The translations under genes and the position numbers were made by a program. The notes below the pieces were generated by a model. It ran no database searches. It was not told where the DNA came from and saw nothing but the letters and a program-made list of their open reading frames with translations. From positions 1 through 12,930 of the forward strand of contig WAOU01000075.1 in assembly GCA_015521095.1 (NCBI GenBank): DNA of 12,930 nt, written 5' to 3'. The DNA is from Desulfurococcales archaeon (lineage in GTDB: Archaea > Thermoproteota > Thermoprotei_A > Sulfolobales > Acidilobaceae). Positions 7,323 to 12,930 of this stretch are shown here, piece after piece. The first letter of the stretch is position 1. Each line of letters begins with the position of its first letter.

Positions 7323-8657
7323 TTGAGAAAAACTATGAAGACACTACTAGATAGCTATCGACTCTGGCTCATAACACTCGTCTTTCTAGGACTGGTTCCA
7401 CGAATCATAGTTGCACCCTATACCAGTGGTAGCGATATCCCACAGTTCGCTGGATTCGCCGATACGTTCTTAGAATATCACTTTCACTTCTATGCTTATT
7501 GTGATGCTACTGCGTGGAAAGAGCTGGGATGGGCGTATCCATGGCCCTATGTCTACGGCCCACTGTTCATCATTATACTTGGAGTCCTCCGGCTCATTGC
7601 TCCTTCACCGGTTCAAAGAATTGTAATGGATGGATCATACCATGTTTATGCTCCTCGTGACTGGATAGTAGCTATTAAAGCCGTCTATATTTTCTTCGAC
7701 ATAGTCTCGGCTGTTCTCATCTACATGATAGTAGAGAAGTATACTGGCAATAGGTGGAAGGGACTCGTAGCAATGGCATTGTACTATCTTAACCCGATGG
7801 TGATATACATCTCGAGCATCTACGGCATGTTCGACCAGATCCCCCTAGCATTCTTCCTCGCCGGAATATACGTTTACCTCTACTCTCGTAGGAAGTGGGC
7901 TGGATGGCTACTCATGGGCATCAGCCTGGCCATAAAGCCACTACTGGTATATGCCGTATTAGCAATGTTACTATACCATTATCGATCATACGGCTTCAAC
8001 AAGCTCTTAACGGCATTGTATCTTGTATTTCTACCATTGGCCGTTGCATTCTCCCCATATATGTTCGCGGAGCCAGAATCACTTTCCTTCTTAATGAGAG
8101 CAGCGAAAAGCGTGTCGTCACCAAGCTATAGTGTACCGGTAGTATACAGTTTTAACGGTATATTCTCAATAGCGTTCTATGCATGGAACTATGAGGGCAT
8201 AAATACTTCATACATCCTAAAGCTTTGGCCAGTCCTGTTCATACCGTTGTATCTACTCGTCCTTTATGCTGTCCGGAGAATAAGGGATCCCCTTGTACCG
8301 GTTCTGGCCTCATACATAGTCTATACGGCGACCTACTGGAGAGTAAACCACCAATACTTAGTTCCGACTGTTGCATTCGCGTCAATAATAATGTTCACGG
8401 CACGAAGTAAAGTAGTGAAAACACTTGCAACCGTAACGGGACTGATAGCTGGGCTCTGGCCACTACTCTACCCTATTAGTTTTTGGGCCAAAGTCCACAT
8501 ACAGCAACCTAACGAAACAGTAGTATCTCTACTCAACACTATTTCTGTTAATACGGTGGATCCACTGGTCTACGTCTATTATTCTTTAATATTGACTATT
8601 ATACAGATACTCCTTGTACTTGCGATATCATTCTCGCAAAAGGATACCTGTCTCTAG
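7323..8657 (+). CDS. Polytopic membrane protein, GT-C glycosyltransferase-like
   Basis: The 444-residue protein has about ten predicted membrane segments (for example 14-31, 78-94, 113-138, 147-164, 170-188, 194-216, 228-246, 300-318, 325-338, 346-360, 366-384 and 415-437). The layout fits GT-C glycosyltransferases, which move a sugar from a polyprenyl-phosphate donor on the outer face of the membrane. Supporting features are an acidic residue in the first outer loop (SGSDIP, Asp38), a Trp/Tyr-rich loop (WAYPWPYVYGP), NPMVIY (157-162), an SIYGMFDQIP motif (165-174) like the NP..GxFD pattern of ALG6/PIG-M-related enzymes, and GISLAIKP (199-206). Acceptor and exact family are unknown. The start is TTG at 7323 with GGTG 8 nt upstream (7311-7314); the ATG at 7335 is too far from it. 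A TATA box, AATATAAC, is at about 7281. It stands alone, 160 bp after tRNA-Pro. Confidence 0.75.
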   Translation: MRKTMKTLLDSYRLWLITLVFLGLVPRIIVAPYTSGSDIPQFAGFADTFLEYHFHFYAYCDATAWKELGWAYPWPYVYGPLFIIILGVLRLIAPSPVQRIVMDGSYHVYAPRDWIVAIKAVYIFFDIVSAVLIYMIVEKYTGNRWKGLVAMALYYLNPMVIYISSIYGMFDQIPLAFFLAGIYVYLYSRRKWAGWLLMGISLAIKPLLVYAVLAMLLYHYRSYGFNKLLTALYLVFLPLAVAFSPYMFAEPESLSFLMRAAKSVSSPSYSVPVVYSFNGIFSIAFYAWNYEGINTSYILKLWPVLFIPLYLLVLYAVRRIRDPLVPVLASYIVYTATYWRVNHQYLVPTVAFASIIMFTARSKVVKTLATVTGLIAGLWPLLYPISFWAKVHIQQPNETVVSLLNTISVNTVDPLVYVYYSLILTIIQILLVLAISFSQKDTCL

Positions 8658-8673
8658 ACTCAGAATACTTGAA

Positions 8674-10170
8674 CTAGTGGTGCTGGACTAGGCGTACTTT
8701 CTTTTTTGGAAGCTTATCCCATGCATCCTTATTAAGTATACATCCAGGGTCGGGCGCGAACGGGTCTCTATAGTATGCATATGCCCTTGCCCTACAGCCG
8801 CCACATATATTCCTATACGGGCACTTGGCACAGTATCCTTTGAGGTTATCCCTGTTTCTGAGTGCTTTCAATAGAGGACTGTTCCACCAGATCTCGTTGA
8901 AAGTAGTTTCTCTCAGGTTACCAACCTTTACGGGTAGGAATACGCATGGTGTAACATCTCCGTTTGGCTGGATAGCTGCGTATATTCTTCCGGCCCCGCA
9001 TCCTCCGATGAATTCTGCTAGGCTCTTCATTATCCTGTTGTTTCCTACATAGAAGTGTGTTGGCGCCACTTCTTTACCGCTACTCAGCTGGAGTACCACT
9101 CTAGCATATTGTGGAGCAGTGCTTATGATTTCTATTTTCCTATTCTTCATCTCGTTGTATAGTGTTCTTAGGACTTCTTCTCTTTCCTCTGGAGTCAGGT
9201 CGAGCCATGCATGGTCTTCTCCTCTTCCTGTGGGTACGAAATTGAAGAAGATTACTCTCTGCACGCCTACTTCCTCGGCTAGGTCGAGTATCTCGGGTAT
9301 CTGGTCTTTGTTAAGCTTGGTTATCGTCGTCGCCATTCCATTGCTTATACCTAGGTCTACGGCGTTTTTTAGGGCTTTTATTGCCTTGTTCCATGCCCCA
9401 GGTACTCCTCTGAACTTGTCGTGCTCGCTTGGTCTAGGACTGTCAACACTTACCTCTACGTATCGTAGACCGTGCTGGACTGTTTTCATAAGGTATTCTT
9501 TGTCGGCGAAACGGGTACCGTTGGTTGCAACAGCCACATATATTCCACGATTATTCAGCTCGTCAACTATGCGGAGAAAGTGGGGATGGATAGTAGGCTC
9601 TCCTCCACTCAGTGCTACTGCCGCTACCCCTGCCTTGTCCAGCTGGTCAACTACCATTAGCTTCTCCTCTAGAGATAGCTCGTCGGGACCCGGTTTATCG
9701 GCGCGCTGATAGCAGTGTATGCATCTTAGGTTACACATGTTCGTAAAGTTCCATACTATCAGGAATGGCGCTGATAGACTCTGTGGGACTGTTACACCGT
9801 ATTTGGCCAGGCTCTCTATTACAAGGGATATTCCCCTCCTAACCGCGGGATCCTCTAGTGCCTTACTAGCCGACTCTATATCACCTCCTAAAAGCTTGAC
9901 ACCCATCTTAATAGTACTGGTTATAAGAGTTCCCAGGAACCGTGCGGTCACAGGACAACTATACACCTGTTCTCCAGCAAGCTTACTTAGAGCATGATAA
10001 ATGACCGTGGCCTCTCTATCAACGTTTTCCTTGTAACGACAGGTGACACGTCTTGTAGAAGCTTTCAAGTATGAGCGTGTTATGGGATTATTGAAGAGGA
10101 GTCTTATACCTGCCAGCAGTCTCCCAACATCTCCTTTCCCCTCTTTGTTTCCTTCGGCGTGCTTCGTCAA
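8674..10170 (-). CDS. Radical SAM/SPASM enzyme with long N-terminal extension
   Basis: Radical SAM proteins cut S-adenosylmethionine with a 4Fe-4S cluster to start radical chemistry. The cluster motif is CNLRCIHC (Cys146, 150, 153), followed by SGGEP (188-192). The C-terminal SPASM domain has seven Cys for auxiliary clusters: C391-x12-G-x4-C409, then C447-x2-C450-x5-C456-x2-C459, then C477. The CGGCRARAY stretch is like that of the AhbC/AhbD/NirJ haem-pathway enzymes, but the same tail also occurs in peptide and cofactor maturases, so the substrate is unknown. Residues 1-140 form an extension not seen in the roughly 350-residue AhbD-type proteins; it is mostly helical with Cys44 and Cys72. 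The TTG start is supported by GGTGA 6 nt upstream (10181-10177). The neighbour upstream on the same strand is an unknown Cys-motif protein 129 bp away. Confidence 0.88.
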   Translation of the reverse strand: MTKHAEGNKEGKGDVGRLLAGIRLLFNNPITRSYLKASTRRVTCRYKENVDREATVIYHALSKLAGEQVYSCPVTARFLGTLITSTIKMGVKLLGGDIESASKALEDPAVRRGISLVIESLAKYGVTVPQSLSAPFLIVWNFTNMCNLRCIHCYQRADKPGPDELSLEEKLMVVDQLDKAGVAAVALSGGEPTIHPHFLRIVDELNNRGIYVAVATNGTRFADKEYLMKTVQHGLRYVEVSVDSPRPSEHDKFRGVPGAWNKAIKALKNAVDLGISNGMATTITKLNKDQIPEILDLAEEVGVQRVIFFNFVPTGRGEDHAWLDLTPEEREEVLRTLYNEMKNRKIEIISTAPQYARVVLQLSSGKEVAPTHFYVGNNRIMKSLAEFIGGCGAGRIYAAIQPNGDVTPCVFLPVKVGNLRETTFNEIWWNSPLLKALRNRDNLKGYCAKCPYRNICGGCRARAYAYYRDPFAPDPGCILNKDAWDKLPKKKVRLVQHH

Positions 10171-10192
10171 AGAGAATCACCATGCTGAAGAT

Positions 10193-10276
10193 AATTTATT
10201 ATAAGGAGAGATACAGCTAGTTGTAGATTATAATGGTATAAAGTAAACTACTACATGTAGATAAATAGATTATAAT
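10193..10276 (-). promoter_or_regulatory. Promoter region of the radical SAM gene with repeated TATA-like elements
   Basis: This A/T-rich spacer between the two minus-strand genes holds three TATA-like elements read on the minus strand: ATTATAATCT at 10276-10267, the identical 10-mer at 10234-10225, and CTTATAATAAA near 10204-10194. The two identical copies are 42 bp apart, about four helical turns. A perfect 10-bp palindrome, CTACATGTAG, lies between them (10251-10260). This could be a regulated or multiple-start promoter, or simply A/T-rich spacer. The presence of these boxes suggests the radical SAM gene has its own promoter rather than depending on the upstream gene. Confidence 0.4.
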
Positions 10277-10299
10277 CACATCAACAGGGTTTTACCAAT

Positions 10300-10956
10300 T
10301 TATCTTCTCAGAATGGGCATTCTCTCCACGTATCCAGCATCGTCTTTAGGCAAGTGAGGAAACAGGAGACTAACGATATTCCTCCATCTAGAGAGCTCAC
10401 TCACTATGAGACGAGCTAGACCCTCCTTCGGTCGCTTTCCCCAATAGACTTGCCTTATAACATCTAGTAGTTCTTCGGGGAGACCAGGCTCGTATGATTC
10501 TACTATTTTAGCTATTCTAACCACGTTTACTCTGATTAGGTTCCCCCCTAAGTTTCCATGGAATCTAACGAATAGCCTATGGCTATTAGGGGTGTAAACA
10601 GTCTGTCTCTTCTCAGCGTCATAATCGTCTACTGGAATCCGTACATCGTCGCAGTAGTATTCTTGGACTTTTCCCACATTATGCTCGAAGAGTATTCTAA
10701 TCTCGCCTTCTTTCAACTGGTAAATAGTGAACCCGTATTCTCCTCTTGGAAGCCGAGACCAGAAAGCTCTTACATCATACTGGGAGTATCCTAGGTCATA
10801 TAGCATGCCAGTAGTTACTGCTGGAGGATCAATACATTTAAGTCTGCAGACTGTGCATGCTATCACATGCCGTCTTAGAGAATCTAATAACATGTCAACG
10901 TTTATCCTTCTCTTGGCCCAATATAATAGTTCTTTATCTATGTATTTGCTGTGCAC
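10300..10956 (-). CDS. Unrecognised protein with CxxCxxxC motif
   Basis: No family is recognised for this protein of about 218 residues. Near the N-terminus, after a helical segment (LLYWAKRRINVDMLLDSLRR), it has CTVCRLKC, three Cys spaced x2 then x3, which could bind Zn or an Fe-S cluster. The middle is mixed strand and helix (GEYGFTIYQLKEGEIRILFEH), and the C-terminal half is helical and basic. No membrane segment or signal peptide is seen, so it is probably cytoplasmic. I place the start at GTG 10956 because GGTGA (10968-10964) lies 7 nt upstream; the TTG one codon earlier would be only 4 nt away. It lies upstream of the radical SAM gene on the same strand, with a 129-bp promoter-bearing gap. 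Open reading frames on the opposite strand here are shadows. Confidence 0.7.
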   Translation of the reverse strand: MHSKYIDKELLYWAKRRINVDMLLDSLRRHVIACTVCRLKCIDPPAVTTGMLYDLGYSQYDVRAFWSRLPRGEYGFTIYQLKEGEIRILFEHNVGKVQEYYCDDVRIPVDDYDAEKRQTVYTPNSHRLFVRFHGNLGGNLIRVNVVRIAKIVESYEPGLPEELLDVIRQVYWGKRPKEGLARLIVSELSRWRNIVSLLFPHLPKDDAGYVERMPILRR

Positions 10957-11118
10957 CAAGCTATCACCGAATTTCTTTCATTTAAACATTGGTAGTATAG
11001 CGAATATCATGTATTACTATACTGGCTCGGGCTTAACAAGAGAATAATATAGGAGACATATACTATGACAATATCATGGCTGACTAGTGTAGAGTAACAT
11101 TGACTCTTCTCTAGACAA

Positions 11119-11157
11119 TGACGTAACACGTCACTTTGTTCGCGGATCTTATATTAG
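11119..11157 (+). promoter_or_regulatory. Inverted repeat plus TATA box upstream of the candidate RNA
   Basis: TGACGT-AAC-ACGTCA (11119-11133) is a perfect 6-bp inverted repeat with a 3-bp spacer. It lies 14 bp upstream of CTTATATTAG (11148-11157), a good crenarchaeal TATA box. Transcription would start near 11178, just before the GC-rich foldable segment. The arrangement looks like a site for a dimeric activator or repressor upstream of a promoter. Confidence 0.45.
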
Positions 11158-11177
11158 TCACGGTATTCCTTTTATTG

Positions 11178-11285
11178 TTCATTGGCGGGATGACCGGGAA
11201 TCCGGGAACTTAGCTGTAACGGCCCCTTGGAGGGCCGATGGGCTGGATGCTGAATAAGCTCATGGGGACCGCTGATACTCTATAC
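11178..11285 (+). ncRNA. Candidate structured RNA of unknown family
   Basis: In a gene-free gap of about 370 bp flanked by A/T-rich DNA, 11184-11276 is roughly 60% G+C, well above the surrounding sequence. It can be drawn as four helices. A closing pair GCGG/CCGC joins 11185-11188 to 11269-11272. A CCGG-GAAU-CCGG hairpin spans 11194-11205. A 6-bp hairpin CGGCCC/GGGCCG has arms 11220-11225 and 11232-11237. A 6-bp helix UGGGCU/AGCUCA (11239-11244, 11257-11262) has a 12-nt loop, GGAUGCUGAAUA. That loop contains GAUG and CUGA, the sequences of kink-turn/L7Ae sites, so an H/ACA-like guide RNA is one possibility. It lacks tRNA, SRP and RNase P hallmarks that I can recognise. A TATA box 25-30 bp upstream supports the plus strand. 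The same segment also contains a 16-codon frame. Confidence 0.42.
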
Positions 11286-11288
11286 TAA
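11238..11288 (+). CDS. Possible 16-codon small ORF
   Basis: ATG at 11238 opens a frame of 16 codons (MGWMLNKLMGTADTLY) with a GGAGG motif at 11229-11233, 4 nt upstream, a slightly short spacing. The GGAGGG forms the 3' side of the strongest hairpin in the candidate RNA, so it would be hidden when that hairpin forms. No gene follows on this strand for 700 bp, so an attenuator role is not obvious. It is too short to judge by codon use and competes with the RNA-gene interpretation. Confidence 0.15.
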   Translation: MGWMLNKLMGTADTLY

Positions 11289-11323
11289 GAATAAAGGGAT
11301 AGGAGTAAAGACTAGTTTCTTGT

Positions 11324-11830
11324 CTAGTGGGTTCCGAGATACTTGAATAGGATTGGATCCGTGAATGTGTTTATGAATTTGAGTTTCTCATCGACGTAGA
11401 CGAGGAAGTAGCTGTGCTTGAAGTCTGGTAGGTCTTCGGCCAGCTTCTCTGCTAGTCCCGGGGGCCAGAAGTTATCTTTTACCTCCAGGGGATCCACCCA
11501 TTGGAACATCATATTCTTGAATTCTTTTCTGGGCTCTCCGCTTAGGTGCTGGCACTTGAAGTAGAATAGTAGTTCATGTCTTGGTTTTCCCTTTCTCTCG
11601 TTTAGTGTCTCGACAACGTATACTAGTCTCTCCGGTATAACTTCTATTCCTGCCTCTTCTCTCATCTCTCTTATTACTGTGTATGGTATGCTCTCGAGGA
11701 ACTCTACTCTTCCCCCAGGGATACTGTAGACTCCGTTCTTTTCTCGCTGTACTAGTACTTTGTTTTCATCGTTGACAATTATACATCGGCTCCGCACTAT
11801 TATTCCTAGTCCATGCTTAGGATACTTCAC
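11324..11830 (-). CDS. NUDIX hydrolase
   Basis: NUDIX enzymes hydrolyse nucleoside diphosphates linked to other groups, such as damaged NTPs, ADP-ribose or NADH. The complete Nudix box G-x5-E-x7-REUxEExGU is present at 40-62: Gly40, Glu46, then REMREEAGI (54-62). The metal-binding Glu residues are intact. The preceding strand segment (VLVQREKNGVYSIPGGR) and the following strands also match the fold. Length (168) is in the normal range for a single-domain enzyme. The C-terminal 40 or so residues are not part of the core and give no clear substrate clue. The start is GTG, with a GGTG motif 9 nt upstream. It stands alone, divergent from the winged-helix gene. Confidence 0.92.
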   Translation of the reverse strand: MKYPKHGLGIIVRSRCIIVNDENKVLVQREKNGVYSIPGGRVEFLESIPYTVIREMREEAGIEVIPERLVYVVETLNERKGKPRHELLFYFKCQHLSGEPRKEFKNMMFQWVDPLEVKDNFWPPGLAEKLAEDLPDFKHSYFLVYVDEKLKFINTFTDPILFKYLGTH

Positions 11831-11952
11831 TAGCCCCTACACCCGCGATGGGTTTAATGGGGTTACTGGAAAAAACATCTTTTGAAAATCCACAACTATT
11901 CTAGTACTATTTCTTTACGCTGGGAGTAATACTATTGGTAATACACTCCATT

Positions 11953-11964
11953 CCCGTTTATAAC
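11953..11964 (+). promoter_or_regulatory. Promoter of the winged-helix gene
   Basis: CCCGTTTATAAC has TTTATA centred near 11960, a close match to the crenarchaeal TATA consensus. It predicts a transcript start near 11985, about 20 nt before the chosen ATG, leaving room for the GGGTG ribosome-binding site at 11992-11996. Confidence 0.55.
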
Positions 11965-12004
11965 GAGAAGGGGTCTCATAACGATCCTATTGGGTGCATG
12001 GTCT

Positions 12005-12319
12005 ATGAGAGGACTAGCATACATGATACTAGAGCTCCTAGAGAAGGAAGGACCACTATCACCAGGAGACGCAGTCTCCCACCTAGGAGCACCACGCTAC
12101 AAGGTATTAGCCGCGTTTCAGTGCCTGGAAGAGCTAGGGCTTATCGCTCCACTCTACAAGAAAGGCACTTATAAGATATACCAGGTGACCGATGCCGGCG
12201 TCATACTGCGGAAAGCCTCTGAGAGATCAAGTATAGCTGACCAGCTCTATCATGCGATACAGTCTCTCGACGTTCTAGAATCACATGTCGGGAGCGAGGT
12301 TGTGACAGAGGATGCTTAG
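12005..12319 (+). CDS. Winged-helix DNA-binding protein (putative transcription regulator)
   Basis: This small protein of 104 residues has a winged helix-turn-helix of the MarR/PadR/ArsR broad class. Helix 1 is MRGLAYMILELLEKEG. The HTH proper follows as LSPGDAVSHLGAPRYKVLAAFQCLEELGLI, and the wing is KKGTYKIYQVTDAGV. A C-terminal helix (SIADQLYHAIQSLDVLESHV) probably mediates dimerisation. There is no ligand-binding domain and no Cys for metal sensing other than one in the recognition region. The ATG at 12005 is chosen because GGGTG (11992-11996) lies 8 nt upstream; an in-frame TTG at 11990 lies upstream of that motif. It is divergent from the NUDIX gene. It could be a local regulator, but no target is evident. 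Confidence 0.8.
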   Translation: MRGLAYMILELLEKEGPLSPGDAVSHLGAPRYKVLAAFQCLEELGLIAPLYKKGTYKIYQVTDAGVILRKASERSSIADQLYHAIQSLDVLESHVGSEVVTEDA

Positions 12320-12388
12320 GCTACTATATAAGGGAAAAGGCTGCCGACGGCATCTATATATTATATAATGAGTATTACACACGGATGT

Positions 12389-12769
12389 TTAGCGCTTACC
12401 CAGTAATACCTCCTCGTCCAGATAGCTAGGAACCTCTTCCAGGTTCACCAAGGGTATAGCAAGCCATCCAGGCCGAGTCTTCTTAGAGATCTCTATCTTC
12501 TCCCCAGTCTCATCGCTCTTCGCAAGAATATACTTTGCCTCCTCCGCGCTCTTCGAGGCATCCTCCTCGACATAATAATACACTATTGGGAGACCATAGT
12601 ACTTGTAATAGTCCTTATACATCATCTGGAGAAAATACACTGTCCTACCATCCCTAGAAACCCTGTACACAGGCATCACAATCATACGACTGGCAAGCGT
12701 AGACGCGAGGCGAACAAGATCACCAAGACCAGAAACCCTGACATGAACCGCCTTCTCAAACCCTGACAT
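12389..12769 (-). CDS. Small conserved-looking protein of unknown function
   Basis: No family is recognised for these 126 residues. The first half looks like an alpha/beta unit, with a strand (KAVHVRVSG), a helix (DLVRLASTLASRM), then strands (VMPVYRVSRDGRTVYFLQMMY). A Tyr-rich segment (YKDYYKYYGLPIVYYYVEE) and an acidic/basic C-terminal part follow. There is no membrane segment and no Cys. The start is taken as ATG 12769 because GGTG lies 7 nt upstream (12780-12777); the TTG at 12775 would be only 1 nt from it. The gene converges with the winged-helix gene (69 bp between stops) and is divergent from tRNA-Leu. It is probably a real gene because the frame is full-length with a good ribosome-binding site. 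Confidence 0.65.
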   Translation of the reverse strand: MSGFEKAVHVRVSGLGDLVRLASTLASRMIVMPVYRVSRDGRTVYFLQMMYKDYYKYYGLPIVYYYVEEDASKSAEEAKYILAKSDETGEKIEISKKTRPGWLAIPLVNLEEVPSYLDEEVLLGKR

Positions 12770-12819
12770 ATCCAAGCACCATTATGTTTTCTGGTTGGCA
12801 CAATCCTAAAATAACCCTA

Positions 12820-12829
12820 CTATAATATT
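12820..12829 (+). promoter_or_regulatory. tRNA-Leu promoter (TATA box)
   Basis: CTATAATATT lies about 20 bp before the mature 5' end of tRNA-Leu, so the transcript would begin at or very near the tRNA itself. Confidence 0.45.
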
Positions 12830-12843
12830 ATACAGGACTGGAC

Positions 12844-12930
12844 GCGGGGGTGCCCGAGCCTGGTCAAAGGGGTCGGGCTGAGGACCCGATGGCGTAGGCC
12901 TGCGTGGGTTCAAATCCCACCCCCCGCACC
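12844..12930 (+). tRNA. tRNA-Leu (anticodon GAG), cut in the CCA tail
   Basis: The acceptor stem GCGGGGG (12844-12850) pairs with CCCCCGC (12921-12927). The anticodon stem UCGGG/CCCGA encloses loop CUGAGGA, anticodon GAG (Leu, CUC/CUU codons). The long variable arm (UGGCGUAGGCCUGC) marks a class II tRNA. The T arm is GUGGG-UUCAAAU-CCCAC. Discriminator A is 12928 and CC follow; the last A of an encoded CCA would be just past the window edge. There is no intron in the anticodon loop. Confidence 0.96.

Noticed and set aside
9119..9709. 196-codon plus-strand frame, plus other plus-strand frames at 8825-9997
   Set aside because: They lie antisense within the radical SAM gene; Ser/Leu/Thr-rich composition is typical of shadow frames, and the true frame has complete catalytic motifs.
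10579..11047. Two plus-strand frames (71 and 106 codons)
   Set aside because: Antisense to the CxxCxxxC gene and its leader; no ribosome-binding site or recognisable features.
12320..12388. Hairpin-like TGCCGACGGCA between convergent genes as a terminator
   Set aside because: The stem is only 4 bp with a 3-nt loop and no U-tract follows; archaeal termination does not rely on such hairpins.
1..12930. CRISPR array, insertion sequence, integrase or tRNA-embedded attachment site
   Set aside because: No spaced direct repeats of CRISPR size, no transposase-like or integrase-like frame, and no duplicated tRNA 3' end were seen on either strand.

Overview
The window looks like chromosomal DNA of a hyperthermophilic crenarchaeon (Thermoproteota), most like Desulfurococcales in style. 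I cannot name the genus. The evidence is an archaeal-type 8-oxoguanine DNA glycosylase (AGOG), TATA-box promoters, heavy use of TTG and GTG starts behind GGTG-type Shine-Dalgarno motifs, two uninterrupted tRNA genes whose CCA tails are encoded, and many AGG/AGA, ATA and CTA codons. Genes are dense, mostly single or in pairs, and run on both strands.

Layout. 1-1594 (+) is the 3' part of a long secreted protein rich in N-glycosylation sequons, open to the left edge. 1595-3774 is a decaying stretch around an intact fluoride-resistance pair. It holds a truncated argininosuccinate lyase (argH) remnant, a DUF190 gene and crcB (all minus), then a plus-strand ACT-domain gene broken by a frameshift and a nonsense codon. 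3771-6992 (all minus) encodes AGOG, an enolase-superfamily enzyme of the o-succinylbenzoate synthase/N-acylamino acid racemase type, and a D-2-hydroxyacid dehydrogenase. tRNA-Pro(UGG) lies at 7085, followed by a polytopic GT-C-like membrane protein (7323-8657, +). 8674-10956 (minus) carries a radical SAM/SPASM enzyme and an unrecognised Cys-motif protein. 10957-11323 has no conventional gene but contains a GC-rich, foldable segment behind its own TATA box and an inverted-repeat operator candidate, the best candidate for an unannotated RNA. 11324-12769 holds a NUDIX hydrolase, a winged-helix regulator and a small unrecognised protein. The window ends inside tRNA-Leu(GAG), two bases into its CCA.

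How the genes fit together. CrcB exports fluoride, and DUF190 is its frequent, poorly understood partner; they overlap and use matching GGTGG signals. The argH and ACT-regulator remnants on either side suggest loss of amino-acid biosynthesis, perhaps in a peptide-fermenting lineage (inference). The racemase-like enzyme and the hydroxyacid dehydrogenase could act together on amino-acid or keto-acid derived compounds, but their substrates cannot be read from sequence. AGOG and NUDIX are ordinary nucleic-acid and nucleotide maintenance functions. I did not find a clear multi-gene novel system. The most unusual items are the candidate RNA at 11178-11285, the ACT pseudogene hidden across two frames, and the radical SAM enzyme with a long N-terminal extension next to a Cys-motif protein.
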